A stretch of DNA of 64,000 nt from assembly GCF_001909285.1 (NCBI RefSeq), contig NZ_MRSV01000001.1, positions 1-64,000 on the forward strand, given 5' to 3'. Source of the DNA: Exiguobacterium profundum. GTDB lineage: Bacteria > Bacillota > Bacilli > Exiguobacteriales > Exiguobacteriaceae. Shown here one piece after another: positions 52,915-62,341 of the stretch (positions are counted from its first letter, which is position 1; each line of letters opens with the position of its first letter). The translations under genes were made by a program, and so were the position numbers. The notes beneath the pieces were generated by a model that was given only the letters and a program-made list of their open reading frames with translations, was not told the DNA's origin and did not search any database.

Positions 52915-53523
52915 ATGGAACAAACTGACTTACGCGTCATCCGAACGAAGAAACTGATCAAAGATGCCTTCTTTAGTCTCATTGAAGAACAGGGATTTGA
53001 AGCCGTCACCGTCAAGCAATTGACTGAACGGGCCGGTATTAATCGGGGAACCTTTTATAGTCACTATGTGGATAAGTTCGAGTTGATGGAGAAATGCGTC
53101 GACGAGATCTTTGAAGAGGCTGAACGGAAGTTGATTCATCATCTCCCGCACATCTTTGGAGACGAGCGAACTGATAACTCGTATCATTATCTCGTCCCGT
53201 TCATCCGCTTCATCGAAGACAATCAAATCATCATGAAGCCGCTCCTCGGACCAAATGGAGATCCGACGTTCCAGGCAAAACTTCGAAAATTTATGCAGGC
53301 TGCCTTGTTTCAGCGCTCCCCGGTAACCTTGTTTGATCCGGACAAGATGATGGTCCCGCCTCCATATCTCGTCGCCTATCTTTCTTCGGCTCACATGGGC
53401 GTCATCTATGAGTGGTTAAACAATCCGTCTTCGGAAGAGACAGCGGAAGACATCGCCCGGATTATCTATACGATCACCTATGAAGGACCGCTCGTTGCCG
53501 GCGGTGTGAATCTACGAAAATAA
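52915..53523 (+). CDS. TetR family regulator, divergent from ABC exporter
   Basis: A 202-residue regulator: HTH (about 10-55: IRTKKLIKDAFFSLIEEQGF, VKQLTERAGINRGTFYSHYVDK) and a helical effector domain with a C-terminal TetR_C segment seen in YsiA-like proteins. ATG at 52915 follows AAAGGAGAAAT. Probably represses the divergent ABC exporter. Confidence 0.9.
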   Translation: MEQTDLRVIRTKKLIKDAFFSLIEEQGFEAVTVKQLTERAGINRGTFYSHYVDKFELMEKCVDEIFEEAERKLIHHLPHIFGDERTDNSYHYLVPFIRFIEDNQIIMKPLLGPNGDPTFQAKLRKFMQAALFQRSPVTLFDPDKMMVPPPYLVAYLSSAHMGVIYEWLNNPSSEETAEDIARIIYTITYEGPLVAGGVNLRK

Positions 53524-53546
53524 GGACAGGTGCTTTACCTGTCCTC
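53523..53546. terminator. Hairpin between TetR and kinase genes
   Basis: AGGACAGGT / ACCTGTCCT with a five-base loop; T-rich on the minus-strand side, and the kinase stop is inside. Confidence 0.6.
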
Positions 53547-54833
53547 CTTTGGAAAGACGACCTTCGCCGTTGTCCCAATCTGTTTCTCACTCGATAATGT
53601 AATCTCTCCACCATGTAACTGTACGATTTGACGAGCGATGGCTAGCCCTAGTCCTGAACCGTTGCGATGACGAGATGTGTCGGCCTGATAAAAGCGTTCG
53701 AACGCCCGGTCCACTTGTTCAGGTGTCATGCCTTCTCCCTCGTCTCGAATCTCACACGTGATGTGCGTCGCATCCTCTTCCACCAGAAGATGCAGTGTAC
53801 TTTCTTCATATGCATATTCGACAGCATTTTGAAGTAGATTGATCCAAACTTGCTGAAGAAGTGTAGCATCACCCTTCATCACGACTTCGTCCATAGTCAA
53901 ATCTAGGTTCATTCGTTTGCGTGTCATCTCTGAATCTAAGGATAAGATTGCCTCCCGGATCTGCTCACTGAGAGACAGTTCCGTCGCATGTAGACCGACA
54001 ATCGTGTGGTCTAATTTCGCCAGCCGGAGCACGTCTTGTGACAAGCGCGATAGTCGTTTCCCTTCACGCTCAATCTTCGTGACATATTCACTTTGTTTTT
54101 CAAAAGGTCCTCCCCGTTTCAACAACGTGGCATACCCTAAAATCGAAGCGACCGGCGTCTTAAATTCATGTGCCATAACGGATGCCAATTCCTCATTCTT
54201 CGTTTCATTCGTTTCAAGCGTCTCGGTCATCTGATTGAACTGCTTCGCGAGCATTCCAATCTCATCTGTTGCTACGTCATGAATCCGCACCGATAGGTCT
54301 CCAGCGGTCACACGGTTGACGGCATCCGTGACACGGTCGATGCGTCGTGTCATCAGTCGAACTGCGAATAGAATGAGAACACTTGAAATGAGTGCTGTCA
54401 GGAACAAGGTCTGTAACGACACGTCACGGAAGATTGAAATCGGATTCTCGTCTGCGTTCGGAGACAACGTGACCACGGTCTCGTCGAGTAAAAAAGCGAC
54501 TTGTGGAAGACGGTCGGTCTGTGACAGCACTTCACCCCGTTCTAATGTCGCTCGTTCCGAAACGCTCCATTCCGCACGGTCATAACGCATCGTCTGGGCA
54601 TTCAGTGTCGCGTCATCAAAGAGGTCCAAGACCGCATCAGACGCTAGACCGTAATCTTGTGAGGCCATCTGCATGCTGTCGGCCCGGTCTACCAACATTT
54701 CTTCGACTTGTGTCTTCAGTGCATTGAACTGAAAGGTCAAAAAAATCGTGAACGTCAAGAGGATTGGAATCAACAAGAGTCCGAAGAAAATCATTAAAAA
54801 TCGTCCGTAGATGGTACTAATAAATCGTTTCAT
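53535..54833 (-). CDS. Sensor histidine kinase of the MacB-type exporter operon
   Basis: A 432-residue kinase: membrane segments at about 8-30 and 155-178 bracketing an extracellular sensor loop of some 120 residues, HAMP (about 178-230), HisKA with SVMAHEFKTPVAS, and HATPase_c (N box INLLQNAVEYAYEES, G box GSGLGLAIAR). It starts in the stop codon of the response regulator. Last gene of an operon that begins with the adaptor/ATPase/permease genes, so it likely senses a compound that they export. Confidence 0.91.
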   Translation of the reverse strand: MKRFISTIYGRFLMIFFGLLLIPILLTFTIFLTFQFNALKTQVEEMLVDRADSMQMASQDYGLASDAVLDLFDDATLNAQTMRYDRAEWSVSERATLERGEVLSQTDRLPQVAFLLDETVVTLSPNADENPISIFRDVSLQTLFLTALISSVLILFAVRLMTRRIDRVTDAVNRVTAGDLSVRIHDVATDEIGMLAKQFNQMTETLETNETKNEELASVMAHEFKTPVASILGYATLLKRGGPFEKQSEYVTKIEREGKRLSRLSQDVLRLAKLDHTIVGLHATELSLSEQIREAILSLDSEMTRKRMNLDLTMDEVVMKGDATLLQQVWINLLQNAVEYAYEESTLHLLVEEDATHITCEIRDEGEGMTPEQVDRAFERFYQADTSRHRNGSGLGLAIARQIVQLHGGEITLSSEKQIGTTAKVVFPKEDR

Positions 54834-55504
54834 CTTTTCAGCTCCAATCGATAACCGAGTCCCCACACCGTACTGATCTGAAATGCATCAATCGGCTTAA
54901 GACGCGCACGCAGTCGATTAATATGGACGTCGACCGTTCGGGTCTCACTCTCCGTCTCATATCCCCAAATCCGGTCTAACAGTTGTTGCCGGGTGAAGAC
55001 TTGATTCAAATGCGTCGCCAAAAAATAGAGGAGTTCAAACTCTTTGCGAGGGAGTTCGATCGTCTCAGAAGTCGTTTCTAACGTCATCGTCGTCTCATCG
55101 AGTACGCAGTCGTTCAACTGAATCTGATGACTGTGATGAATGCGCGCTCGTCGTAACAATGCCTCAATTCGTAATTCGAGTTCTTCGAGATCGATCGGTT
55201 TCACGACATAGTCATCCGCTCCGGCATGAAACCCTCTCTTTTTGTCATTCATCGCATCGAGGACCGTCAGCATAAGCACCGGGAGCGTATACCCGGCGTC
55301 ACGTAATTGTCCCGTCAGTTCACGTCCATCCAACCGTGGCATCATCACGTCGGTAATGAGCAAATCGATTGGCTCACGGTCGAGCCAATCGAGTGCTTCT
55401 TCTCCATCTTTTGCATGAAGGACACGATAACCGGCCACCGTCAAATAATCGACTAATAAACCGCCGAGCGCCTCATCATCTTCTGCGAGTAAAATGGTGA
55501 CCAT
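54830..55504 (-). CDS. OmpR family response regulator of the exporter operon
   Basis: A 224-residue regulator: receiver with DLLITDVMMPRLDG phospho-Asp and VVKPIDLEELELR Lys, winged helix with LPRKEFELLYFLATHLNQVF. Lies 24 bases behind the permease gene and couples to the kinase. It may autoregulate the operon through the 11-base repeats at 58039-58070. Confidence 0.93.
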   Translation of the reverse strand: MVTILLAEDDEALGGLLVDYLTVAGYRVLHAKDGEEALDWLDREPIDLLITDVMMPRLDGRELTGQLRDAGYTLPVLMLTVLDAMNDKKRGFHAGADDYVVKPIDLEELELRIEALLRRARIHHSHQIQLNDCVLDETTMTLETTSETIELPRKEFELLYFLATHLNQVFTRQQLLDRIWGYETESETRTVDVHINRLRARLKPIDAFQISTVWGLGYRLELKR

Positions 55505-55528
55505 CTGTTTCCCCTTCTTTCTAATGGC

Positions 55529-56683
55529 TTATACGTTTCGCAACGCTTCAATCGGTTGCAAGTTCGAGGCTTTCCGGGCTGGGATGTAGCCGAATATGAC
55601 TCCGATGATGACAGAGAAACCGAGTGCCAATCCGACGGTTGAACTTGCCAATGTAAACGGTACGCCCATGACGAGCGTCAGTCCAAAGGCGAGCAGTCCG
55701 CCAACTAAGACACCTACGAGCCCACCGAGCATCGAAAGCAGGACGGACTCAAACAAGAACTGTTGTCGAATCTTACCAGGTGTCGCACCGAGTGCTTTAC
55801 GCAGTCCGATCTCGCTTGTTCGTTCGGTCACCGAAACGAGCATCATGTTCATGATCCCGATGCCTCCGACGAGTAAAGAAATCGAAGCGATGCCAACGAG
55901 GAGCATACTGAGAAGCGCATTGATTTGATCGATGGAAGCGAGCGCATCCTCAAAACTCGTTACTGTGAAGGCGTCACGTCCATTGAATGCGGTCGTCAGC
56001 TGTTGTGTCACTTCATCCTGTACGACAGCTGATGCACCCGATTCGGTATATAAGTCGAACGTGGCAATCGTCCCTTGATGAAACTGCGTCAGTGCAGTCG
56101 TCACAGGGATGACGATCGCCTCGTCTGTTGACATGGAAAATTCCGATGATGGCGCAAGCGTTCCAACGACGATGTAACGAATCCCACCAACAGAGATCTC
56201 TTCCCCGAGAGGAGAGGATGTCGGAAACGCCTCTTTCGCAATCGTTTCTCCGAGCAAGGCGACATGCGTCTGTTGATTAACGTCGAGTGGTGTCAATCCG
56301 CGCCCGGTTGCGACAACCGAATCGTCTTTGAAGAACGCTTCACTTTTCCCAAGAATGGTTTGCTGTTCCGTCTGCCCCGATACATATACATCGGTCATTT
56401 GACTCAATGTCGGGGAGATTGAGGCGACCCCCTCAATGGCTTCGAGCCGATCCATGTCCGCCATACTGACACCGGATTTCCCATCCTCTCCGATTTGAAC
56501 GGTCATACGATCAGCTCCAAACGTCGCGACTTCATCGTTAATGGAATCGGTCACACCGGAAATGATCGTCATCAAGGCAATAATCGAAGCCGTCCCGATG
56601 ACAATCCCTAAAATCGTCAAGAAGGAGCGCATCTTGTGACTGATGACCGTCAACCAAGCCATGCGTATATTTTCTCGAATCAT
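55529..56683 (-). CDS. MacB-like ABC transporter permease
   Basis: A 384-residue FtsX-type permease: membrane segment near 20-42, MacB periplasmic core domain (about 45-250), then three C-terminal membrane segments with TSEIGLRKALGATPG between the first two. Its ATG overlaps the ATPase stop by four bases. MacB-type transporters work by mechanotransmission, exporting peptides or driving envelope proteins. Confidence 0.92.
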   Translation of the reverse strand: MIRENIRMAWLTVISHKMRSFLTILGIVIGTASIIALMTIISGVTDSINDEVATFGADRMTVQIGEDGKSGVSMADMDRLEAIEGVASISPTLSQMTDVYVSGQTEQQTILGKSEAFFKDDSVVATGRGLTPLDVNQQTHVALLGETIAKEAFPTSSPLGEEISVGGIRYIVVGTLAPSSEFSMSTDEAIVIPVTTALTQFHQGTIATFDLYTESGASAVVQDEVTQQLTTAFNGRDAFTVTSFEDALASIDQINALLSMLLVGIASISLLVGGIGIMNMMLVSVTERTSEIGLRKALGATPGKIRQQFLFESVLLSMLGGLVGVLVGGLLAFGLTLVMGVPFTLASSTVGLALGFSVIIGVIFGYIPARKASNLQPIEALRNV

Positions 56684-57369
56684 CGCACCCGTTCCTCCTT
56701 TTCAATCTTCCCGTCACGCACATGTACGATACGAGTCGCTTCTTTGGCGATATCGATATCATGGGTAATCATGATGATCGTCTTTCCCTCCGCATGTAGC
56801 TCGTGAAAGAGCGCCATAATTTGACGACCGTTCGTTTGATCTAACGCACCCGTCGGCTCATCCGCGAGAAGAAGCGATGGATTCGTCACGAGCGCCCGAG
56901 CGATAGCGACACGTTGCTGCTGACCACCTGATAACTGATTTGGAAAGTGGTCCATCTTATCGCCTAATCCGACACGCGCTAACATCTGTCGAGTTCGTTC
57001 CTGTCTTTCCGCTTTTGAAGATCGTTGATAAATGAGCGGAAGTTCCACGTTCTCTCGAGCGCTCAACCGAGGAAGTAGATTGAATTGCTGAAAGATAAAT
57101 CCGATGCGTTCGTTTCGAAACAGAGAAAGCTCCGTTTCGGACAATCCGGTCACATCCTTGTTCCCAAACCGGTAACGACCGCTCGAATAACCATCGAGAC
57201 AACCAAGGATGTTCATGAGTGTCGACTTTCCAGAGCCGGATGGTCCCAAAATGGCGACGAACTCTCCTTCTTTCACCTCTAAATCGATTCCTCGTAATAC
57301 GGTCTGCTGATTGTCACCTTCACCGTACGATTTGGTCAATTGTTCGACCGAGATGAGTGTCGTCATCAT
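56680..57369 (-). CDS. MacB/LolD-like ABC transporter ATPase
   Basis: A 229-residue ATPase: Walker A GPSGSGKST, Q-loop FIFQQFNLLPRLSA, signature QLSGGQQQRVAIARAL, Walker B LLLADEPTGALD and H-loop TH. Highest resemblance to the MacB/LolD/BceA group, which pairs with FtsX-type permeases. Coupled to the adaptor gene upstream and permease gene downstream by four-base overlaps. Confidence 0.94.
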   Translation of the reverse strand: MMTTLISVEQLTKSYGEGDNQQTVLRGIDLEVKEGEFVAILGPSGSGKSTLMNILGCLDGYSSGRYRFGNKDVTGLSETELSLFRNERIGFIFQQFNLLPRLSARENVELPLIYQRSSKAERQERTRQMLARVGLGDKMDHFPNQLSGGQQQRVAIARALVTNPSLLLADEPTGALDQTNGRQIMALFHELHAEGKTIIMITHDIDIAKEATRIVHVRDGKIEKEERVR

Positions 57370-58007
57370 TGCCCACCTCCGATTCGTGGAGGCATCAACC
57401 CGCCACTCGTCGTCTCATCGAGTAAGAGTACTTCGGTCTCGTCTAATCCATCTTTGATCTCGACTCGACTTCCGTCTGTCAACCCAAGCTCGACCTGTTG
57501 TTTCACCGGACCCTCGTCTCCTTGCACATACACGTATGCATCCTCATCCTCAAACATGATGCTGTCGAGCGACAAGGTCTCTGCATCTTCAGCGCGATCG
57601 ACGACTAGACTGCCTTCTAACGTCATCCCATTCCGTAAATTGTCTGTCTCAGGGAAAGTCACGGTCATCGCATAGCGAGCGGATGCGCCTGGTGTCGTCA
57701 TCGGTTCAGCTTCCTCTGCGATGACGTCGATTGTTCCATCTACCTCGGTGTCGAGCGCCGTCACATTGATCGTCAACGCATCCCCTTCATTCACTTTGCC
57801 GATATCTCGCTCATCGACCATGAATCGACCTGTCGTCTCATCCCCGACTGCCGTGACCTGCCCCGCAAACGTGTAACGATTTTCAATCGTCTCAACCGCG
57901 ACGGCTTCCGTTTTATAGTCGGTCGCATCCGGCATCAAGAAGACTCCAGCTCCTAATGTAAGGGCGAGCACACCAATCCCCATGCCCCATTTCACTTTTT
58001 TGTTCAT
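57366..58007 (-). CDS. Compact membrane-fusion-protein-like adaptor
   Basis: A 213-residue protein with one N-terminal membrane anchor (about 6-24) and an extracellular part rich in beta structure and acidic residues, ending GGLMPPRIGGGQ. TFAGQVTAVGDETTGRFMV and VNEGDALTINV resemble the barrel parts of HlyD/MacA adaptors, but it is barely half their usual length and the coiled-coil hairpin and paired lipoyl halves are not apparent. First gene of the adaptor-ATPase-permease-regulator-kinase operon. RBS AAGGAGGA. Confidence 0.82.
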   Translation of the reverse strand: MNKKVKWGMGIGVLALTLGAGVFLMPDATDYKTEAVAVETIENRYTFAGQVTAVGDETTGRFMVDERDIGKVNEGDALTINVTALDTEVDGTIDVIAEEAEPMTTPGASARYAMTVTFPETDNLRNGMTLEGSLVVDRAEDAETLSLDSIMFEDEDAYVYVQGDEGPVKQQVELGLTDGSRVEIKDGLDETEVLLLDETTSGGLMPPRIGGGQ

Positions 58008-58038
58008 CTTGTGTTCCTCCTTATTGTTGATATGTTAA

Positions 58039-58070
58039 GGATAAACACAAGTTGTAAACAAATTATAAAC
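58039..58070 (-). promoter_or_regulatory. Three 11-base direct repeats, candidate response-regulator box
   Basis: On the minus strand GTTTATAATTT, GTTTACAACTT, GTGTTTATCC follow each other at 11-base period just upstream of the adaptor gene. Tandem half-sites at this spacing are the usual target of OmpR-family regulators, and the operon encodes one. Confidence 0.55.
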
Positions 58071-58096
58071 GCCTCTCGCGATAAACGAGAGGCGTT
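58069..58096 (-). terminator. Terminator of the 127-residue gene
   Basis: AACGCCTCTCG / CGAGAGGCGTT with TTATAATTTG on the minus strand; it overlaps the upstream edge of the direct repeats. Confidence 0.75.
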
Positions 58097-58099
58097 CAC

Positions 58100-58483
58100 T
58101 TACGAAACGCGAACGTGCACGTGTAAGTTCCCATTTGCTTCAGTTGTCGTCTGGTATGCGTTCTGTACTGCCTCCAGATCATGCCAGGCGATGCGGTATG
58201 ACTTTCCTCGCATTCCTTCAAACTCGAAGGAGAGATGTTGTAAATCCGACATACTTAGGATACGGTCAAACGGTCTACCTGGACCATCCCATTCCAGTTG
58301 GTTCGCCGAATCCTTTAATACGAGGTCGAGTCCATGCATCACTTTTTCTTTGATCAATTGTCCATCCGCGGCAACACGCATCCCGTCTTGAATATCATGC
58401 ATCCGACACGATTCGATATCATCAAACGGGATGGTGATTTCATCCCCGTTCGCAAAGTGAAGTGTGATTGTTTTTACGATCAT
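58100..58483 (-). CDS. Hypothetical protein, 127 residues
   Basis: Soluble, acidic, beta-rich-looking protein beginning MIVKTITLHFANGDEITIPF and ending with HVHVRV. Not recognised; no signal or membrane segment. It has its own terminator and is upstream of the exporter operon on the same strand. Confidence 0.72.
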   Translation of the reverse strand: MIVKTITLHFANGDEITIPFDDIESCRMHDIQDGMRVAADGQLIKEKVMHGLDLVLKDSANQLEWDGPGRPFDRILSMSDLQHLSFEFEGMRGKSYRIAWHDLEAVQNAYQTTTEANGNLHVHVRVS

Positions 58484-58680
58484 CTTAAATTCCTACCTTC
58501 ATCTAGACTCCGTCCTATGCTTCTAGCCTAACTATACAAAACTTTTTCCGATTCAGGGATGACATCTTTGTGGATGTGGCAAATCCGTAAATGCATGTTC
58601 GTTTCATTTAGAAACGGGAATAGAAGAGGTAGCACTCATTCTGTTTTTTGAAAATAACACTTCGGAAAGGCGGCGAATAT

Positions 58681-60177
58681 ATGCCATCAGTGGATAAGTC
58701 GGTCATCGTCATAGGCGGAGGGCTCGGCGGATTGTCAGCAGCCATCTCACTCGCTCAAAAAGGTTACGACGTCTCACTCTACGAAAAGAATGATCACATT
58801 GGCGGGAAAGTGAATCGGCTCGAACAAGACGGATTCGGTTTCGACCTCGGACCCTCAATATTAACGATGCCCCACATCTTCGACAAATTGTTCCGCGGAA
58901 GCGGGAAACGGATGGAAGACTATGTGTCCATCAAACGACTTGAGCTCGAATGGCGCTCTTTCTTCCCGGACGATACCGTCCTCGACCTCTACCATGACCT
59001 CGAACAAATGCAACGGGCGAATCCTTCCCTCTCTCGAAAAGACATGCAAGAATATCGTGAACTGTTGAATTATGCAGCGCGCATCTATAAGACGACCGAG
59101 AAGGGCTATTTGGCCGAAGGGTTTGAGTCGCCTTTAGAAGCAGTCATGAAAACAGGCATCTTCCCGACCCTATTCGGATTCGACTTGACGTCGACGATGT
59201 ATAGCGCCATCAAGAAACGGATCAGTAACCCTCATCTTCGGGACATGCTCTCGTATTACGTCAAATATGTCGGGTCGTCTCCGTATAACGCACCCGCTGT
59301 CTTAAATATGATGATTTACATGCAATATGCCCAAGGCTGTTGGTACGTCGAAGGCGGGACCCATAAGCTCGCAGAAGGTTTGACGAAGCTCGCTGAAGAG
59401 ATCGGTGTGAAGCTACATACCGGAGAAGGCGTGGTTCGTGCCCATACGGTGAACCAGAAGGTGACCGCCATCGAGCTTGAAGACGGACGTCTCCGTTCTG
59501 CTGATTATTTCGTCTCGAACATGGAAGTCATTCCGTTCTATCAGAAGATGGTCGACGCGGACGAACAGTACGTCGACAAACTCGTCGATAAATACGAACC
59601 GGCAAGTTCCGGATTCGTCCTCCATCTCGGGGTGAAGAAAGCCTATCCACAACTGGCACATCATAACTTCTTCTTCTCTGAGAACCTACATGAACAAATG
59701 GATAAAATTTTTGAGAAACACGAACTTCCGGACGACCCGACAATCTATCTCGTCAACGTCAACAAGACCGACCCGACCCAAGCGCCACCAGGACATGAGA
59801 ACATCAAAATCTTGCCACACATTCCGTATATCCAGGATGTGCCGTTCACGGAAGAAGAGTACGCCGCTTTTGAAGAACGTGTACTCGACAAATTGGAACG
59901 AATGGGTCTCGATGGTTTGCGTGAACATACGGTGACACGTGATGTATGGACGCCCCATGATATCGAGCGGACGTATGGATCGGACCGAGGTGCCATTTAT
60001 GGAACGGTCGCCGACAAGAATCGGAATGGCGGCTTCAAACATAAGAAACAGAGTGAACTTTACCACAACCTCTACTTCGTCGGCGGAACCGTCAATCCGG
60101 GCGGTGGCATGCCGATGGTGACATTGAGCGGTCAGCAAGTGAGCGACAAGATTGCGAAACGTGACAAAGTGAAATGA
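58681..60177 (+). CDS. Carotenoid (phytoene/diapophytoene) desaturase family oxidoreductase
   Basis: A 498-residue FAD enzyme of the CrtI/CrtN family. N-terminal dinucleotide motif [21 protein letters not shown] (residues about 7-27) then [11 protein letters not shown], and C-terminal [20 protein letters not shown]. Such enzymes desaturate or oxidise C30/C40 carotenoid precursors, fitting the orange pigment of Exiguobacterium. It could be the desaturase (CrtN) or the terminal oxidase (CrtP/CrtNb); sequence reading alone does not decide. No synthase is adjacent. ATG seven bases after AAAGGCGG. Confidence 0.87.
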   Translation: MPSVDKSVIVIGGGLGGLSAAISLAQKGYDVSLYEKNDHIGGKVNRLEQDGFGFDLGPSILTMPHIFDKLFRGSGKRMEDYVSIKRLELEWRSFFPDDTVLDLYHDLEQMQRANPSLSRKDMQEYRELLNYAARIYKTTEKGYLAEGFESPLEAVMKTGIFPTLFGFDLTSTMYSAIKKRISNPHLRDMLSYYVKYVGSSPYNAPAVLNMMIYMQYAQGCWYVEGGTHKLAEGLTKLAEEIGVKLHTGEGVVRAHTVNQKVTAIELEDGRLRSADYFVSNMEVIPFYQKMVDADEQYVDKLVDKYEPASSGFVLHLGVKKAYPQLAHHNFFFSENLHEQMDKIFEKHELPDDPTIYLVNVNKTDPTQAPPGHENIKILPHIPYIQDVPFTEEEYAAFEERVLDKLERMGLDGLREHTVTRDVWTPHDIERTYGSDRGAIYGTVADKNRNGGFKHKKQSELYHNLYFVGGTVNPGGGMPMVTLSGQQVSDKIAKRDKVK

Positions 60178-60290
60178 TTTTCTTTCATCCCTCATTCGAT
60201 ATGAGGGATTATTTTTTGAAACTTTTTCCAATAACCTTCCGTATATTGTGCTACGATACAAACAATCAAATAGACAAGCGGAGGAACAGG

Positions 60291-61016
60291 ATGCATCAAA
60301 TCACAAGTTATTTCTTTATGTATGCCAAAGTTGTCGTCACGGATAAAGTTCCATTCATTTGGACATTCGTAATCCCACTCGTTATCGCCTTGACGCAGTC
60401 ATTTTCAGATATTCGCCAAGCAACGACAGCGGAATACTACCCAGGGCTCTCTTATTTCTGGGTGTATATTATTCTTGCTACATATGTGAACGGTGTCGGC
60501 ATGGAGCTCGCTCGCATGCGCGAATACGGACTGATGAAGACGTACGTGATGATTTCCGGCAACAAACTGACATATGTCATCGCCGTCATCTTGGCGCAAC
60601 TTCTATTCGCCTCCATCAGCTTAACTTTATTCACAACGGTCGTTACGCTCGTACACGGGTTCTTCTCGTTCAAGTTGATTGCAACGTCTCTACTCGTATT
60701 GATTGGCAGTATCCCGTTCGCGGTTGCCAGTGTCGCCATCACGACACTTCCAGTGAAAGTATCGAGTCTCGGGACGTTCGCGAACATACTGATGTTCCCA
60801 CTCTTTTTACTGGCAATCAAGTCACCTGATCAATGGTTCAGCTTCCTCAACCCGTTCTACGCGCTTCACGAATTCGCGCTCGGGTTGCTGCATCTGACGA
60901 CTCAAGTCGAGCTCTCGTTCGGAGTATGGGCGACATTCCTTTCCATACTTGGTTACTTCATCATTGGTGCGATTGCGTTGAAACGCTTCAGTCTCGTCTC
61001 ACTCATCACACGCTAG
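60291..61016 (+). CDS. ABC-2 type exporter permease
   Basis: A 241-residue membrane protein with six hydrophobic segments (first near 20-37), consistent with an ABC-2 half transporter without a large extracellular loop. ATG at 60291 is preceded by GGAGGA; the frame is open 39 codons further but overlaps the desaturase stop and lacks a ribosome site. Nine bases before the ATPase gene; the two form an exporter of unknown substrate. Confidence 0.85.
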   Translation: MHQITSYFFMYAKVVVTDKVPFIWTFVIPLVIALTQSFSDIRQATTAEYYPGLSYFWVYIILATYVNGVGMELARMREYGLMKTYVMISGNKLTYVIAVILAQLLFASISLTLFTTVVTLVHGFFSFKLIATSLLVLIGSIPFAVASVAITTLPVKVSSLGTFANILMFPLFLLAIKSPDQWFSFLNPFYALHEFALGLLHLTTQVELSFGVWATFLSILGYFIIGAIALKRFSLVSLITR

Positions 61017-61025
61017 GAGGTTCTT

Positions 61026-61754
61026 ATGCACGTAAACCAACTCACTTATCGCTATCCGAAAGCGGCACGTCCTGTTCTCGATGATGTCTCGTTCACACTG
61101 CAATCGAATAAACTGAACGTTTTGATTGGACAAAATGGTGCTGGGAAGACGACCCTGTTTGATTGTATGACCGGGGCACTTCCGGTCGACAAGACATCAC
61201 TCGAACTCGTTCCAACGACGGACATGCTCTATTTGACGCAACTCATGTACAACCATCATGAGTTGACGGGGAAAGACTTCGCCTATTTCATCGGACGTTT
61301 GTCGCAACGTCCCGACTTCAAGAAACTCGAATCGTATATGAATAACCTTTCAACTTCTCGCGAACAAGAACTGTTCGAACATCTATGGACGATGAAGCTC
61401 GGGAAGATGTCGGTCGGGGAGAAGAAATGGCTCTTCGTGACGCTCTTATCTTCAATCAAACGTTCTCTCTATTTATTTGATGAGCCGACGAGCGGGGTCG
61501 ACCCGGCATCCCGCATTCAAATCATGCGCCGTCTGCAACGCCTCGTCGACGAAGGCAAGACATGTCTCATCTCGACACACCAATTGCACGACTTGGCTCA
61601 GCTCGATGCTCACGTCATCTTCCTACACGATGGACGTATTTTATATGAAGGGGACTTTCAGGATTGGCTCAAAGAATCCGGAACGACCGATCCGGACGAA
61701 GCGTTCGTGCGAATGGTCGACACACCGCTCGATGATGTCGCGGTGACACGATGA
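61026..61754 (+). CDS. ABC transporter ATP-binding protein
   Basis: A 242-residue ATPase: Walker A GQNGAGKTT, a signature motif that is divergent (MSVGEKKWLFV instead of LSGGQ), Walker B SLYLFDEPTSGVD and H-loop STH. Partner of the ABC-2 permease upstream. Ribosome site AGGAGG. Its stop overlaps the ATG of a broken small frame. Confidence 0.9.
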   Translation: MHVNQLTYRYPKAARPVLDDVSFTLQSNKLNVLIGQNGAGKTTLFDCMTGALPVDKTSLELVPTTDMLYLTQLMYNHHELTGKDFAYFIGRLSQRPDFKKLESYMNNLSTSREQELFEHLWTMKLGKMSVGEKKWLFVTLLSSIKRSLYLFDEPTSGVDPASRIQIMRRLQRLVDEGKTCLISTHQLHDLAQLDAHVIFLHDGRILYEGDFQDWLKESGTTDPDEAFVRMVDTPLDDVAVTR

Positions 61755-61858
61755 ATGACTCCTTTTGAGAACGACACCGGTTCACATTCTATACACTCGG
61801 GATGGTCGTCTGCGGTCTTCTCGTTGCCGATGTTCTCATGAAAAAACTCAGCCTCTGA
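61751..61858 (+). pseudogene. Small membrane ORF with in-frame TGA, behind the ABC exporter
   Basis: From an ATG that overlaps the ATPase stop (ATGA), one frame reads MNDSF, TGA, then ERHRFTFYTLGMVVCGLLVA and on to KKLSL before a stop inside the terminator. Replacing TGA by TGG gives a 35-residue single-pass membrane protein. A nonsense mutation in a third gene of the operon is the simplest reading; it may also be chance. Confidence 0.4.
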
Positions 61859-61879
61859 CGCGTGTCAGGGGCTGAGTTT
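61841..61879. terminator. Bidirectional terminator
   Basis: AAACTCAGCCTCTGAC / GTCAGGGGCTGAGTTT (one mismatch), with a strong T-run on the minus strand, between the ABC operon and the second small-membrane-protein cluster. Confidence 0.85.
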
Positions 61880-62341
61880 CTGTTCTCGATGTGCGCGTCG
61901 TAATTCCCGATTCGTCACATGCTCCGGGTCCGCTTCACGCAGTTTACGGTCCATCGACACGTACAAGATGAGAAGCGGAATGATGCCAATCAATGCGACA
62001 CCGAGTAGTTCTTGCATCGAATCGAATACGAACCACGTGAGGAAGGTGAATACACCAAGTGACACAAACATGGCGACGATGATTTGAAATTCTCGACGAA
62101 CGAGACGTTGGTATTCCTCGTCTTCGTTAAATGTACGTAACGACTTCATCCGTCGCCACGCTTGATAAAGCATCGGCAATTGGGTCACGAGGAAAGAGAA
62201 GGCAACCGTCGTCACCGTGACACCGTTTATGACCGAAACAACGAGAAAGAGAAACAGGCCGATGATGCCAAATAGTGTGCTGATCCCTCGTGCATCGAGA
62301 TCCTGTTCGACCATTTTGGGGAGACGCTCTTGTTTATTCAT
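61865..62341 (-). CDS. Small membrane protein, paralogue family (G)
   Basis: About 158 residues with four hydrophobic segments, central motif MKSLRTFNEDEEYQRLVRRE and tail MDRKLREADPEHVTNRELRR. Its ATG overlaps the stop of gene H by one base (a GTG one codon earlier is possible). Central and tail motifs match gene H nearly residue for residue, showing common descent. Function unknown. Confidence 0.77.
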   Translation of the reverse strand: MNKQERLPKMVEQDLDARGISTLFGIIGLFLFLVVSVINGVTVTTVAFSFLVTQLPMLYQAWRRMKSLRTFNEDEEYQRLVRREFQIIVAMFVSLGVFTFLTWFVFDSMQELLGVALIGIIPLLILYVSMDRKLREADPEHVTNRELRRAHREQKLSP

